A program made the position numbers and the translations under genes. The notes under the pieces are model-generated. The model ran no database searches. It saw only the letters and a list, made by a program, of their open reading frames with translations, and had not been told where the DNA came from. Positions 7,353 through 16,673 of a stretch of DNA of 64,000 nucleotides are shown here, piece by piece; the first letter of the stretch is position 1; the number at the start of each line of letters is the position of its first letter. The DNA comes from Kiritimatiellia bacterium (GTDB lineage Bacteria > Verrucomicrobiota > Kiritimatiellia > RFP12 > UBA1067), in contig JAFQYM010000002.1 in assembly GCA_017406465.1 (NCBI GenBank), forward strand, positions 1 through 64,000, written 5' to 3'.

Positions 7353-8936
7353 TCATTCCTTCACTTCCGAATAAACAACAGTAATATCCAACCATGCATC
7401 CAGGGCTTTAAATACCTCGGCGTCGAGCGGGAGGGGGAAAGTAAACGGCCCCAAGCCGGCTGCGACACCTATATCAAAGTACTCGTATATATTCCATCTA
7501 ATCGTTCTGCTCACATACCATTGCTCCTCTCCCCACCAACGAATACAAGGAAGCAATGGAAGTTGCTCGGCTTGAAGTGTAACCTTTGTGGCAAATATCC
7601 AATACCCAAAGTTATAGCTGCACGACATGCCACCCTTTGATTCGCTTTCAAATACCAAGCTTATATCCCACGATCCTCTAATATTCGAAAAAACAATATC
7701 TATTGAACCATCGTCAAACGAACCGACCACTTCATAATCGACACTAACCGAAAAACTGTCGACCTGCGATTCAAAACCTCTTACATTAGAGGCCAGCGTT
7801 CCGCGCCAGCTCACCGAATTAGAAGCCGTGCCAGTGCGAGAAGTCGTATATATTGTTATGCCACCAATATAATCAACCGCGCTCGTGACGCCATTCCCGC
7901 AATACGCGAGTGCATTCCATCCATTCGGATACCCCATCGGGTCCGCGGTCTGCCACTTGGCGAGACCGGCGCGGTAGTTGCGCATGAGGAAGGCGTGACC
8001 GAGGCCTTCGACCATGGGCTTGCCAGTGAAGAAAGCCTTGTCAGCGTCAGTTCCCTCGCCGAAGGCCGTAAGCGCGGCGGCGGAGTACTTGCCGTTGGAC
8101 TTGGAGCCGACGGTCGTGCCGAGCGCGTCGTTGAAGTACGAGGTGCCCTTCGAGGATGCGACCGGGTTGCCACCTCCGACGTGCGGCTCGTTCATGAACT
8201 GCTCGTCGCCGCGCTGGATGAGCGCAAGGCCGTCCCAGAGGAAGGTTTCGGTTTGCGTGCCGCAGTTGGCGCTCGCGAGCTGGCCGTCGGCGTGGTAGGT
8301 GAAAGTGCGCTTCGTGTCGCCATCGGTTACCGAGAGGACCTTGTCGAGGTAGCCGTAGGTGTAGATCTTGGAGCCTTCCTTGACGAGACGGCCTGCCGCG
8401 TCGTATGCGTAGCGCGTCGTGGCACCGTCGGTCGTGGAGCTGACGAGCTGGTTCGCGGCGTCGAAGGTGAAGGTCGTCGTCTGGTATTGCGGACGACTCG
8501 GAGAGTCGCCCCTACCAATGCGGAGCGTCTTCTTGAGCATGTTGCCGGCCTTGTCGTAGGCGTAGCGCTCAACCGCGTTGCCGTCCGCGTCCTTGACCGC
8601 GAGCAGCTGGCCCTTCTTGTCGTACTCGTACGTCTGGCGGACGCCGTTCGCAGTGCGGGCGACGATCTGGCCGGACTTCGAGTATTCATACGTCACGGAC
8701 GCGTCGGCGTTCAGCTTCCCGCCGAGGTACTTGCCGAAAAGCTGGCCGTACTTCGTGTACTCGTAGTCGATGGGCGAACCATCGACGACCTGGCGCGAGA
8801 GGCGACCCTTGGAGTCGTAGGCGTACGTCACCTTCGAGCCGAAGCCCGCAGCGGTTTCGGCAAGACGGCCGAAGCGGTCGCAGGATATGGCGGCATCTAC
8901 ACAATGCCAATCAGAAAGCAACTTGAGCATTGTCAC
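7353..8936 (-). CDS. Orphan Rhs C-terminal cassette with its own tip
   Basis: 527 residues. From residue 20 or so (DRFGRLAETAAG) to about 345 it is nearly identical to the end of the Rhs core of the upstream gene, including the core-end motif DPMGYPNGWNALAYCGN. The last 180 residues (from VTSAVDYIGGITIY) are an unrelated tip rich in beta strands and aromatic residues. Such orphan cassettes can replace the tip of the full-length gene by recombination. The first 20 residues are not Rhs and may be translated from a GTG that overlaps the preceding stop (GTGA). A palindromic repeat (8484-8518) adds a short insert absent from the full-length gene. The tip family is not recognised. Confidence 0.75.
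   Translation of the reverse strand: MTMLKLLSDWHCVDAAISCDRFGRLAETAAGFGSKVTYAYDSKGRLSRQVVDGSPIDYEYTKYGQLFGKYLGGKLNADASVTYEYSKSGQIVARTANGVRQTYEYDKKGQLLAVKDADGNAVERYAYDKAGNMLKKTLRIGRGDSPSRPQYQTTTFTFDAANQLVSSTTDGATTRYAYDAAGRLVKEGSKIYTYGYLDKVLSVTDGDTKRTFTYHADGQLASANCGTQTETFLWDGLALIQRGDEQFMNEPHVGGGNPVASSKGTSYFNDALGTTVGSKSNGKYSAAALTAFGEGTDADKAFFTGKPMVEGLGHAFLMRNYRAGLAKWQTADPMGYPNGWNALAYCGNGVTSAVDYIGGITIYTTSRTGTASNSVSWRGTLASNVRGFESQVDSFSVSVDYEVVGSFDDGSIDIVFSNIRGSWDISLVFESESKGGMSCSYNFGYWIFATKVTLQAEQLPLLPCIRWWGEEQWYVSRTIRWNIYEYFDIGVAAGLGPFTFPLPLDAEVFKALDAWLDITVVYSEVKE
8484..8518. repeat. GTAGGGGCG palindromic repeat inside the orphan Rhs
   Basis: On the minus strand TTGGTAGGGGCGACTC pairs through CGACTC/GAGTCG. 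It encodes RIGRGDSPSRPQY in frame, where the full-length Rhs reads NGK. Confidence 0.6.
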
Positions 8937-9274
8937 TTTATAAGATTATCATGGACAATGTTGGCCAGAAACTCAACATCATCATAAATGCCATACTTTT
9001 TCGCCGTCGCAGTAACGATAGCACCAACAGATGAGCTGTCGTGGAATTTTACTCTGCACCAAACCAAAACATCTATCAAATCTCTTTCCGAAAGTCGCAA
9101 CGACGCTTCTTTTAGATGCCTCTCAACAACAACATCAATTGGCAAATCAACCTTTCGAGGGAATGTAGTTTCGTACTCTATACTTCCAATAAAATTATTC
9201 CGACAATTACTATGCATCCCAGACATGCACCCATTGGCAAGAAGCACACCTACAATTATGACAAGTACTCGCAT
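8933..9274 (-). CDS. Exported candidate immunity protein for the Rhs L,D-transpeptidase tip
   Basis: 113 residues from the ATG at 9274, which has TGAGG 8 nt upstream; an upstream TTG in frame is less likely. The N-terminus (MRVLVIIVGVLLANGC) is a signal peptide with a possible, imperfect lipobox (ANGC). The mature part is a small soluble domain with no known motif. The gene begins 10 nt after the Rhs stop, where immunity genes usually lie. An exported inhibitor fits an enzyme that would act on periplasmic peptidoglycan. Assignment as immunity protein is inference from position and export. Confidence 0.6.
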   Translation of the reverse strand: MRVLVIIVGVLLANGCMSGMHSNCRNNFIGSIEYETTFPRKVDLPIDVVVERHLKEASLRLSERDLIDVLVWCRVKFHDSSSVGAIVTATAKKYGIYDDVEFLANIVHDNLIK

Positions 9275-9284
9275 GATTTTGTCC

Positions 9285-12200
9285 TCACTCAATAACCATT
9301 ACCGTTCCATAACACCGATAATTAAGGCCCCCAGATTTGACCCATTCATATTGAGTCGATTCCAGAACCGCCATAATTTCATGCGATACCGGCTGAGGGT
9401 CAAGACAAATACAACCATGAGACACATCTGCCTCTGCTATTACTAGTCTGAACTCCTTTCGCGTGACGCCATTTGGACCCGATGCCACATCGTCGAGCAC
9501 AGAATCCCCACAATACCACAGTTGAAACCTCTCCGATCTAGGAAACGCGATAATTTTCCACTCACCAAGAGGCAGAACACCCTTTTGTTGCCATTGATGA
9601 GCAACATTCATATCACCAGAAGACGCAGAAACCCCAAGTAGTTTTCCTGAAGTCAAATCCTCCATTGCAAAAGCGGCCTCTGAAATCGAAAATACACACC
9701 TCGCAGTTCCACCCCCGACATCTAACTGATCCATAATCACATTCCCGCAGTATGCCAGCTGATTCCACCCGTCGGGATAGCCCATCGGATCGGCGGTCTG
9801 CCACTTCGCAAGGCCCGCGCGGTAGTTGCGCATGAGGAAGGCGTGGCCGAGGCCTTCGACCATCGGCTTCCCAGTGAAGAACGCCTTGTCGGCGTCGGTC
9901 CCCTCGCCGAATGCCGTGAGCGCAGCGGGGGAATACTTGCCGTTGGACTTGGAGCCGACGGTCGTGCCGAGCGCGTCGTTGAAGTACGAGGTGCCCTTCG
10001 AGGACGCGACCGGGTTGCCTCCGCCGACGTGCGGCTCGTTGACGAACTGCTCGTCGCCGCGCTGGATGAGCGCGAGGCCGTCCCAGAGGAAGGTTTCGGT
10101 TTCTGGTAGGGGCGCGTCTCCAACGCGCCCGCGGTCGGCACGGAGTGCCGCCCCTACCATTGCAGAGCTGTCCCCACGGAGTGCCGACCCTACCGTCGCG
10201 GAGGCGAGCTGGCCGTCGGCGTGGTAGGTGAAAGTGCGGGTTGTGTCGCCGTCGGTGACCGACATCACCTTGTCGAGATAGCCGTAGCGGTAGGTCTTGT
10301 TGCCTTCGCGGACCATGCGGCCCGCCGCGTCGTAGGCGTAGCGTGTCGTCACGCCGTCGGTCGTGGACGAGACGAGTTGGTTGGCGTCGTCGAAGGTGAA
10401 GGTCGTAGTTTTGCCATTGACGGTCTTCTTGAGCATGTTGCCGGCCTTGTCGTAGGCGTAGCGCTCGACCGCGTTGCCGTCGGAATCCTTGACCGCGAGC
10501 AGCTGGCCCTTCTTGTCGTACTCGTACGTCTGGCGGACGCCGTTCGCGGTGCGGGCGACGATCTGGCCGGACTTCGAGTATTCGTAAACGACCGAGGCGT
10601 CGGCGTTCTGCCTGCCGCCGAGGTACTTGCCCGCGAGCTGGCCGTACTTAGTGTACTCGTAGTCGATGGGCGAGCCGTCGACAATCTGGCGCGCGAGGCG
10701 GCCCTTGGAGTCGTAGGCATACGTCACCTTCGAACCGAAGCCCGCCGCAGTCTCCGCGAGGCGTCCGAAGCGGTCGTATGCGCGGTTTTCCTTCGAGACG
10801 ACCTCTCCCTTGCGGTTCTTCGTGACGCGCGAGAGGCGGTTGCCCCAGGCGTCGTAGGTGTAGCTCGTCGTAAGCCCGTTCTCGCGCTTCTCGACGAGAC
10901 GGCCGAAGTGGTCGTACTTGTACGTCTCCTCCGTCTTGCCGCGCGTGTGCTTGGCGAGGCGGTTCCACTTGTCGTACTCAAAGCGCTCAATCTCGCCGTT
11001 GCCGTAGTCGGCGTAGGTGAGCCTACCGAATTCGTCATACTCGCTCTGGATCCTGCGGTCTTCACTGCCATTCCACTTGGAGACGACTTCCTTGACGAGT
11101 CCCAAGTCATCGCGGACGTAGTCCGTGAGCTGGCCTGCCGCGGTCGTGCGGGACTTGAGCCCGAAGCGGCCCCAGCCGAAGCGGATCTCGTGTCCGTTCT
11201 CGTCGACCACGGACGTCCTGCGGCCAAGCGCGTCATACGAATATGCGCACTCCGATCCGTCGGGGAAGCGCTCCTTCAGAACCTTGCCGAAGGCATCGCG
11301 CTCGAAGGACTTGGAAAGTCCGTCCTGGTTGGTGTAGGAAACGGGACGCCCCGCGCCGTCGTAGGAAACGGCAAGCGAAGTAAGCGTCTCGCTTCCGTCG
11401 AGGCGCTCCATGCGGGTGACAAGCCCGGCATCGTTATAGGCGTACTTCGTCACGATTCCGTTCGCGTCCGTCACGCTGACGGGCGCGTTGAAGGTATTGT
11501 AGCAAATCTTCGAAACATTGCCGAGGGGGTCGCGCACGGAAACCGGGAAGCCCGACTTGTTGTAGGAGACCTCGGCCTTGCCGCGACCGTCGTCAACGGA
11601 CATGACGTTGCCAGCCTTGTCACGGGTAAGGCGCGTCGTGACCGCAGGAGTGCCGTCGGCGTTCAGGAGCGAGACCGCGACGGGCTCGCGTCCCTTGCCG
11701 TAGGCAAACGAGGCGACGGGCTCCACCGTGCGCTCTCCGTGCGCCCTGCGCGAAGCCCTCGCGAGGCGTCCATCGGAATCGTAGTCAAAGTCGCGGTCGT
11801 TGCCGAAGCGGTCGCGTACGCGCGTGACGTTTCCGCTCTTCGCGTCGTAGCGATAGGAGACGAGGTCCTTCCCCTCGCCGTCGACAATCTTGCGGACCTT
11901 GCCGAGATACGCGACGTCGTAGCGCATGAAGTAGTAGATCGTCGCCTTCTTGCCGCTGAAGTCGGAAACCGCGAAGACGCCGTTCTTCGCGTCGTAGCGG
12001 TACGAGGCCGTGCGGTTCGTCTTGTCTCGTAGCGAAACGCCGCCGTTGTAGGAATAGGAGAAGTCATGGTCGGAGACGATCCTCGCTGTGCGTCCGGACT
12101 TCTCGAAGGCGATGTCCTCGCGCATCGCGCCCTGCGTGATCGACGCGAGGTAGTTGCCCGCGTAGCCGAATTTGACGGCGTCGAGAGAGCCGCGCTTCAT

Positions 12201-12974
12201 CGAGACGAGCTGCGGTCGGACGGGATGCGCGACCTTTCCGTCCTTGGTGCGCGGGAGTATCTCGAGCGTACGCTGCTCGTAGGCGAGCGTTGTCGTCACG
12301 CCCGCGACAGTCACGGACTTCGCAAGCGCCCCGTCGTAGGCGAGCGAGACGAACGAAGTGCCGTCCTGTGAGACCGCGACGAGGCGTCCGTCGGCGTCGT
12401 AGGAGAAGTCCGCGCTGCGCCCCGTCGGGGCGGTGATCTTCGCGAGGCGTCCAGAAGAATAGGACAGCGTCCAGCCGACGAGTGACTTCCTGCCCTTCAC
12501 CGTCCAGTTGCCGTCAGTTTCGGGGTTGCCAGTGGCGACGTCGGCCTCCCACTCGGAGTAGGGCGCGTAGTAGCCGCGGCCCTTCTTCACCTCCTCGACG
12601 ACCTCGATCTTGACGGCGTCCTTCGGAGTCTTCTCGTTCTTCGGGAAGAACTTCACCTTCTCGCCCCACGGAGAGGTCCAGAGCATTCCGTCCTTGTCCC
12701 ACGCGGCGGACGACTCGAGCTGCGGCGAGCGCCACGCGAAGCCGAACGCGCCCGTCTTCTCGGAGGACGAGTCGTAGACGAGCTCGATCGGCATCGTAAG
12801 TTCGGGCGAGAGCCTTGCGACGCCGAGGCTGCGGCTTTCGACGTAGCCCACCTCGGTGAGCAATGCGCGGCCCGCGAGAAGCGGGCGGTTGGAGAAGTCG
12901 ACGCGCTCGGCGGCGAACGAGAAAAGCCCCGCCATAACGACAAAGGCCAATGCGATTTTCTTGATGTGTTTCAT
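9285..12974 (-). CDS. Rhs/YD-repeat toxin with L,D-transpeptidase (Tlde1/DUF2778-like) tip
   Basis: 1229 residues. A Sec signal peptide (MKHIKKIALAFVVMAGLFSF) leads into a long array of YD repeats (for example YDALGRRTSVVDENGH, YDKWNRLAKHTRGK) and the Rhs core end DPMGYPDGWNQLAYCGN near residue 1070. The final 150 residues form the tip: FAMEDLTSGKLLGVSASSG, KGVLPLGEWKII and FRLVIAEADVSHGCICL. GxxPxGxW/Y and SHGC match the DUF2778/Tlde1 L,D-transpeptidase layout with catalytic Cys near 1188; the upstream His of that motif is not obvious. It would modify peptidoglycan. AAAGGAAAC precedes the ATG at 12974; the 34 residues upstream in frame lack these signals. No PAAR or VgrG is nearby, so Sec export rather than T6SS delivery is suggested. 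Two palindromic repeats sit in frame at 10104-10195. Confidence 0.8.
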   Translation of the reverse strand: MKHIKKIALAFVVMAGLFSFAAERVDFSNRPLLAGRALLTEVGYVESRSLGVARLSPELTMPIELVYDSSSEKTGAFGFAWRSPQLESSAAWDKDGMLWTSPWGEKVKFFPKNEKTPKDAVKIEVVEEVKKGRGYYAPYSEWEADVATGNPETDGNWTVKGRKSLVGWTLSYSSGRLAKITAPTGRSADFSYDADGRLVAVSQDGTSFVSLAYDGALAKSVTVAGVTTTLAYEQRTLEILPRTKDGKVAHPVRPQLVSMKRGSLDAVKFGYAGNYLASITQGAMREDIAFEKSGRTARIVSDHDFSYSYNGGVSLRDKTNRTASYRYDAKNGVFAVSDFSGKKATIYYFMRYDVAYLGKVRKIVDGEGKDLVSYRYDAKSGNVTRVRDRFGNDRDFDYDSDGRLARASRRAHGERTVEPVASFAYGKGREPVAVSLLNADGTPAVTTRLTRDKAGNVMSVDDGRGKAEVSYNKSGFPVSVRDPLGNVSKICYNTFNAPVSVTDANGIVTKYAYNDAGLVTRMERLDGSETLTSLAVSYDGAGRPVSYTNQDGLSKSFERDAFGKVLKERFPDGSECAYSYDALGRRTSVVDENGHEIRFGWGRFGLKSRTTAAGQLTDYVRDDLGLVKEVVSKWNGSEDRRIQSEYDEFGRLTYADYGNGEIERFEYDKWNRLAKHTRGKTEETYKYDHFGRLVEKRENGLTTSYTYDAWGNRLSRVTKNRKGEVVSKENRAYDRFGRLAETAAGFGSKVTYAYDSKGRLARQIVDGSPIDYEYTKYGQLAGKYLGGRQNADASVVYEYSKSGQIVARTANGVRQTYEYDKKGQLLAVKDSDGNAVERYAYDKAGNMLKKTVNGKTTTFTFDDANQLVSSTTDGVTTRYAYDAAGRMVREGNKTYRYGYLDKVMSVTDGDTTRTFTYHADGQLASATVGSALRGDSSAMVGAALRADRGRVGDAPLPETETFLWDGLALIQRGDEQFVNEPHVGGGNPVASSKGTSYFNDALGTTVGSKSNGKYSPAALTAFGEGTDADKAFFTGKPMVEGLGHAFLMRNYRAGLAKWQTADPMGYPDGWNQLAYCGNVIMDQLDVGGGTARCVFSISEAAFAMEDLTSGKLLGVSASSGDMNVAHQWQQKGVLPLGEWKIIAFPRSERFQLWYCGDSVLDDVASGPNGVTRKEFRLVIAEADVSHGCICLDPQPVSHEIMAVLESTQYEWVKSGGLNYRCYGTVMVIE
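10104..10195. repeat. Pair of GTAGGGGCG palindromic repeats inside rhs
   Basis: Two partly overlapping copies. The first runs from GGTAGGGGCG to CGCCCCTACC with internal CGCGT and GGCACGGAGTGCC hairpins; the second is a shorter GGCACTCCGTGGGGAC version. They encode a 30-residue low-complexity insert (SALRGDSSAMVGAALRADRG and flanks) that is absent from the orphan cassette at the same point. Confidence 0.7.
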
Positions 12975-13011
12975 GTTGACGTTTCCTTTCTGCGTCTTGC
13001 AGACGGCGCAG

Positions 13012-13020
13012 AGTATACCA
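13012..13020 (-). promoter_or_regulatory. Extended -10 (TGGTATACT) of rhs
   Basis: About 38 nt upstream of the rhs ATG. The GTATAC repeat copy 2 begins 47 bp further upstream. Confidence 0.5.
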
Positions 13021-13066
13021 CAATTCAAGGCCAAACAAAGCCCTGAAAATGCAGATTTTCCGCGAA

Positions 13067-13129
13067 GTATACGCAAACGTATACTTCAAGGCCGTTTTTC
13101 TTGCAAACGTATACTTCGCGTATACTTGC
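13067..13129. repeat. 63-bp GTATAC-rich repeat, copy 2
   Basis: It lies between the divergent rhs and 13208 genes, with both -10 boxes within about 60 bp. 61 of 63 bases match copy 1 at 6196-6258, in direct orientation 6.87 kb apart. Confidence 0.8.
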
Positions 13130-13143
13130 GGAAAGCCGTATTC

Positions 13144-13152
13144 TGCTATACT
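13144..13152 (+). promoter_or_regulatory. Extended -10 (TGCTATACT)
   Basis: It drives the 13208 gene with a leader of about 50 nt ending in GGAGG. Confidence 0.5.
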
Positions 13153-13207
13153 CTCGCCGCCCGCACGGGGAGGCCGTGCGAAGAGGAAATCATTAGGAGG
13201 CATTGCA

Positions 13208-15991
13208 ATGGACTGCATAAACTGGAACATCGTCGGCACATTTGCCGCGCTCTCGTTCTGCGGGCTTCTCGCAGCGATGTTGCTGCGCAGGCCGCTCAAG
13301 GCGGCATGTGCCAGCTTCATGGCGATGCCACACTTCCTTAAAGTCGCCCTCGTGAGCATTGCAATCGTTGCGACAGTGAAGGCGCAGAAACATCAAAACG
13401 GCGGCGACGGCACGCAGGGGCTGCCGACGCCGCCGCGACTTTCTCCAAGGATGCTTCCGCAGACAGTATCTGACGAGGAGATCGCGCGGGGCTACCGCTT
13501 CGCCTACGAGACAAACGACATCGGCCACAGCTTCACGATGCCGGCGAACGCGGCATACGTCGGCAACGCACACATCCATGGAGCGGCATCGAGCTTCGGA
13601 CGCAACCTCGTCGACTTCGGCGGATGGTCGTTCCATTTCGGGCCGAGCAACACGCGCTATTCCTCTGCGTGGTGGTTCATCGACGGGCGCATCCGCTTTG
13701 CGCCGCACGACACAGGGCGCGAAATTTCCACTGGCATAAGCGGCAGAGTCCTCGCGATGCAGGGCCGAAGCCGCATCTGGCACGGGCCATACGACGGCGG
13801 CTACGCAATCTGCTGGGAGAATGTATTTCTCGGCGGCGACACAAACGCCGCGGCGAATGCGCAGATCATAATGAAAGACAACGGATGGTTCGAGACATGG
13901 TAAAACGAGGTTGGACGCGTCTACAAGCGTATCAACCCATACGATTGGGATGGCGACGGACTCGACAATACGATTGACTCCGCACCTAAGACATACGACG
14001 GCGACTGCTTCGGCACAGGCGTAGACTGGCTCAACGCCAACTGCGGCGCAATCCTCTCCGCATCGCTCGACGCCGACGACGCAATACGAATCGACTGGAA
14101 CCCCAACTCCAGCGAAAACGCCTACTACTGGCTCTCCTTCACCGCGACTCACGACAGCACACGCATCACAATTACATGCGACGGGCCAAGCAACCTCGGC
14201 GACATGGTTGTGATCGCGAACGAAGGTCAGGCGTGCTCTGTGCCGCTTCTCATTGGAGCCGTCTACAGGATACGGTCGGACTGGCCGGTTGACGAAATCT
14301 CGGCAAGCGACCCTGCGGCCACGATAAGACTGGCCGAGCCCATGCATCTGCTGCGCGGCGGAAACGCCGCGCCGCGCGGGTCTGGCAGTGACGTCGATAT
14401 CGAAAGACCGCTGGACTTTATCATGTCGGACGGCGAGAGCGGCGGGCATATCTCCACCGTCCCGGATGTCGGTGCCGCCATAGAATCGATAGTCGGCAGT
14501 TGCTGCCCCGTCAATCTAAACGGCAGCAACTACGTGTGGAACTGCACTGGTTGCCACTGCACCGGATACTGGCAGTCATGGCAGATTGGGGCAACATGGG
14601 AGGGATACAGACGATTCTTCTGGACGACAGTCCAATGTCCGTGCCAGCGTAGCAACGAGCAGAATCCCGACGTCTGGTTCTCGCTGTCATGCCCCTCAGT
14701 GATCATAAAGGGCGGGAACAGCCATGTCGTCGCGGGATCGTTCAATCCGCCGTGCGAGACGAACGCGACGATGTCGCTCACCTGTATCGCAGGTGCAGAG
14801 AAGATAGAAGTCCTCGACTCGGGCGACGACTGGCAGGAAATACGGGGCGTTGCGAAAAGCGGCTCTATTGGCGATGTCGCATTCGCGCTTACGCTCGAGA
14901 TAGGCGGGGAAACACACTGTAAGACCCAGACGCTCACCGTCGCGGAGGTCGTCAGAATGGATGTCACATCCCCCGTACAGGGCGCAAGCGCAAACCCGCC
15001 GCCGTTCATGACCGGCGTAGACTATCCTTTCTCGGTCACCAACAGCCCCCTTCCCGACAAACACCTCGTCGTTCCGTTCTGCAATGTCGCGACGCTCGCT
15101 GAGGGCGGCTTCGAAGTCGCGGACTTCTCTGTAAGCATGAATCTCGTCCTTGAGCCGGAGGGCGTCAACGCCTCCTCACTTCCCTGCGAATGGGAACTCA
15201 TCGAAGCCCTGCCACAGATGAGCGGTATGCTGCGGCACGAAGATTCTATTGATGCGCATTTCATCAATCCCAAGCAGGGAGGAGTCTACCGATTCATAGG
15301 ACGCTGCGACGGCTCGCCGTGGACGCAGGCTAACATCGTGCTGCCACTTTGCGGTGCGAGCATAGATGCCGTGTTTGACGCCGACATGGCCGTTGTCGCC
15401 AGCGCCATGCAGACGCTGCGAGACACGAAATCGTGGTATCAGAAGCAAGACGGAGACTTCGGCGACAAGTGGTTCTACGACCACAACGTCATGGACTACA
15501 TCGGACGAGTCGACAACACATCATGGCCGACAGTCTGGCGATACAACCAAATAACCGACGACGTTCTCAACGAATACTACAGAATGGGCGCTGTCGCAAC
15601 GTTCCGAGGCGTACCGACGCCTGTCGCCAAACTCGGCAACTTCATGGCGGGGTATGGGACGGAAACCGTCGGAGTGTGGCGTATACTGCGCTGGGCATCC
15701 CAATTCATCCGAGGGATGGCAAACGATGCCACGGGGAGCATGAGCTGGGCTGTAGGCGAGGACTTTGCGAGCTCTGCGGGAACCAACCTCGTTGAATGCA
15801 CAACGACACTCGCGACAAACATGTGGTCTTTGGTCGCCGGTGGACAAGTGGAAAACGACAAGGTCTTCGCTCTTTGGCCAAATCCTGCGAATACCGACAA
15901 TCATGCCGAGACTCTGACGACAGACTTCGACCACAACCGACAGTTTCTGTCTCCTGGCATCGTTCGCCAGACCCCGCCGCCGCAGAACTAA
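13208..15991 (+). pseudogene. Large exported protein gene interrupted by an in-frame TAA
   Basis: GGAGG precedes the ATG at 13208. Reading continues to codon 231 (NGWFETW), meets TAA at 13901-13903, and continues in the same frame without another stop to 15991 (928 codons in all). Just past the stop the frame encodes NEVGRVYKRINPYDWDGDG, a DxDGDGLDN calcium-binding (thrombospondin type 3-like) stretch, so the two parts belong together. One C-to-T change (CAA to TAA) would explain the stop. The N-terminus has hydrophobic helices (IVGTFAALSFCGLLAAMLL; FLKVALVSIAIVAT). The distal part is Cys-rich (GSCCPVN, NCTGCHCTGYW, VQCPCQ) with Ig-like beta segments. A distal product could restart at 14204 (ATG). 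Family not recognised; probably a surface protein. Confidence 0.75.
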
Positions 15992-16012
15992 CACACAAAT
16001 AAGGAAAGACAA

Positions 16013-16468
16013 ATGAAAGCAAGAACAACGATCATGGCCGCATTATCAGCCACCGCGCTCGCCATCAATGCGGCACCGACCCAGAACACCTACCATGCCG
16101 TCACAAACGACTGGCGAAGTGGCATGTATTCAAATGTCCTTGAACTCGCGCAGTCGCGTCTTGCGGCAAACACGAACGACATCGTCGCGGCGTACATCAT
16201 GAAGGACTACGACATCATGTTCTCCGACTTCACGGCAATGTCGAACTCATTTCAGCGCCTCATACGCGCCGGCGCGCTCGTCACGCTTCCCGCCTACACG
16301 AACAGATTCCCGCGACTGCGACAGGGCTACGAGGATTTTCTCGAGTTTGTCATTCCCGCCCACGACGACAACTTCCGGATCCAGGAGCAGCAGCGCCCCA
16401 TCCCGCCCGGAACGCCGATGAACAGCGAGCATCTCCTTCAGCTCTTCTGGGAGAACAACCTGTGGTAA
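16013..16468 (+). CDS. Small exported protein of unknown function
   Basis: 151 residues with a signal peptide (MKARTTIMAALSATALAINA). The mature part is helical (YSNVLELAQSRLAANTNDIV) and resembles a short TPR-like unit. AAGGAAAG precedes the ATG, which lies 21 nt after the end of the interrupted gene; the two form an operon and may work together at the envelope. No enzyme motif is visible. Confidence 0.65.
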   Translation: MKARTTIMAALSATALAINAAPTQNTYHAVTNDWRSGMYSNVLELAQSRLAANTNDIVAAYIMKDYDIMFSDFTAMSNSFQRLIRAGALVTLPAYTNRFPRLRQGYEDFLEFVIPAHDDNFRIQEQQRPIPPGTPMNSEHLLQLFWENNLW

Positions 16469-16623
16469 ATGATCGGCTTTTAGACAGGGCCATATTTAGA
16501 GGAGGCTATGTTGCGGTTGAGTAGTGGTTTGGTTGAAGTTGATTAGCGGTTGGAGTTGGAGAATCACGGATGTGGGATGGTTGAGTCGGAATCGTTCTTG
16601 TATTCGAGAAAAAAAACAAAGAA

Positions 16624-16647
16624 CTCCCTCTTGTGCGCAAGAGGGAG
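16624..16647 (-). terminator. Strong hairpin followed by T8 on the minus strand
   Basis: A perfect 10-bp stem (CTCCCTCTTG / CAAGAGGGAG) with loop TGCG. On the minus strand it is followed by TTCTTTG and eight T. It would stop transcripts coming from the 17224 gene through the antisense of the tRNA. On the plus strand there is no T tract. Confidence 0.6.
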
Positions 16648-16650
16648 ATT

Positions 16651-16659
16651 TGGTAAAAT
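16651..16659 (+). promoter_or_regulatory. Extended -10 (TGGTAAAAT) for the tRNA
   Basis: It ends 14 nt before the tRNA 5' end, so the precursor has a leader of about 8 nt. Confidence 0.5.
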
Positions 16660-16673
16660 TTCCGCCGTTTGGA

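Noticed and set aside
10221..12032. 603-codon plus-strand open frame across the rhs gene
   Set aside because: It is antisense to YD repeats, has no ribosome site and its Val/Ala/Arg-rich product is a codon-bias shadow.
13901..13903. Selenocysteine/pyrrolysine or programmed read-through at the stop
   Set aside because: The codon is TAA, not TGA or TAG, and no read-through hairpin is evident; a point mutation is simpler.
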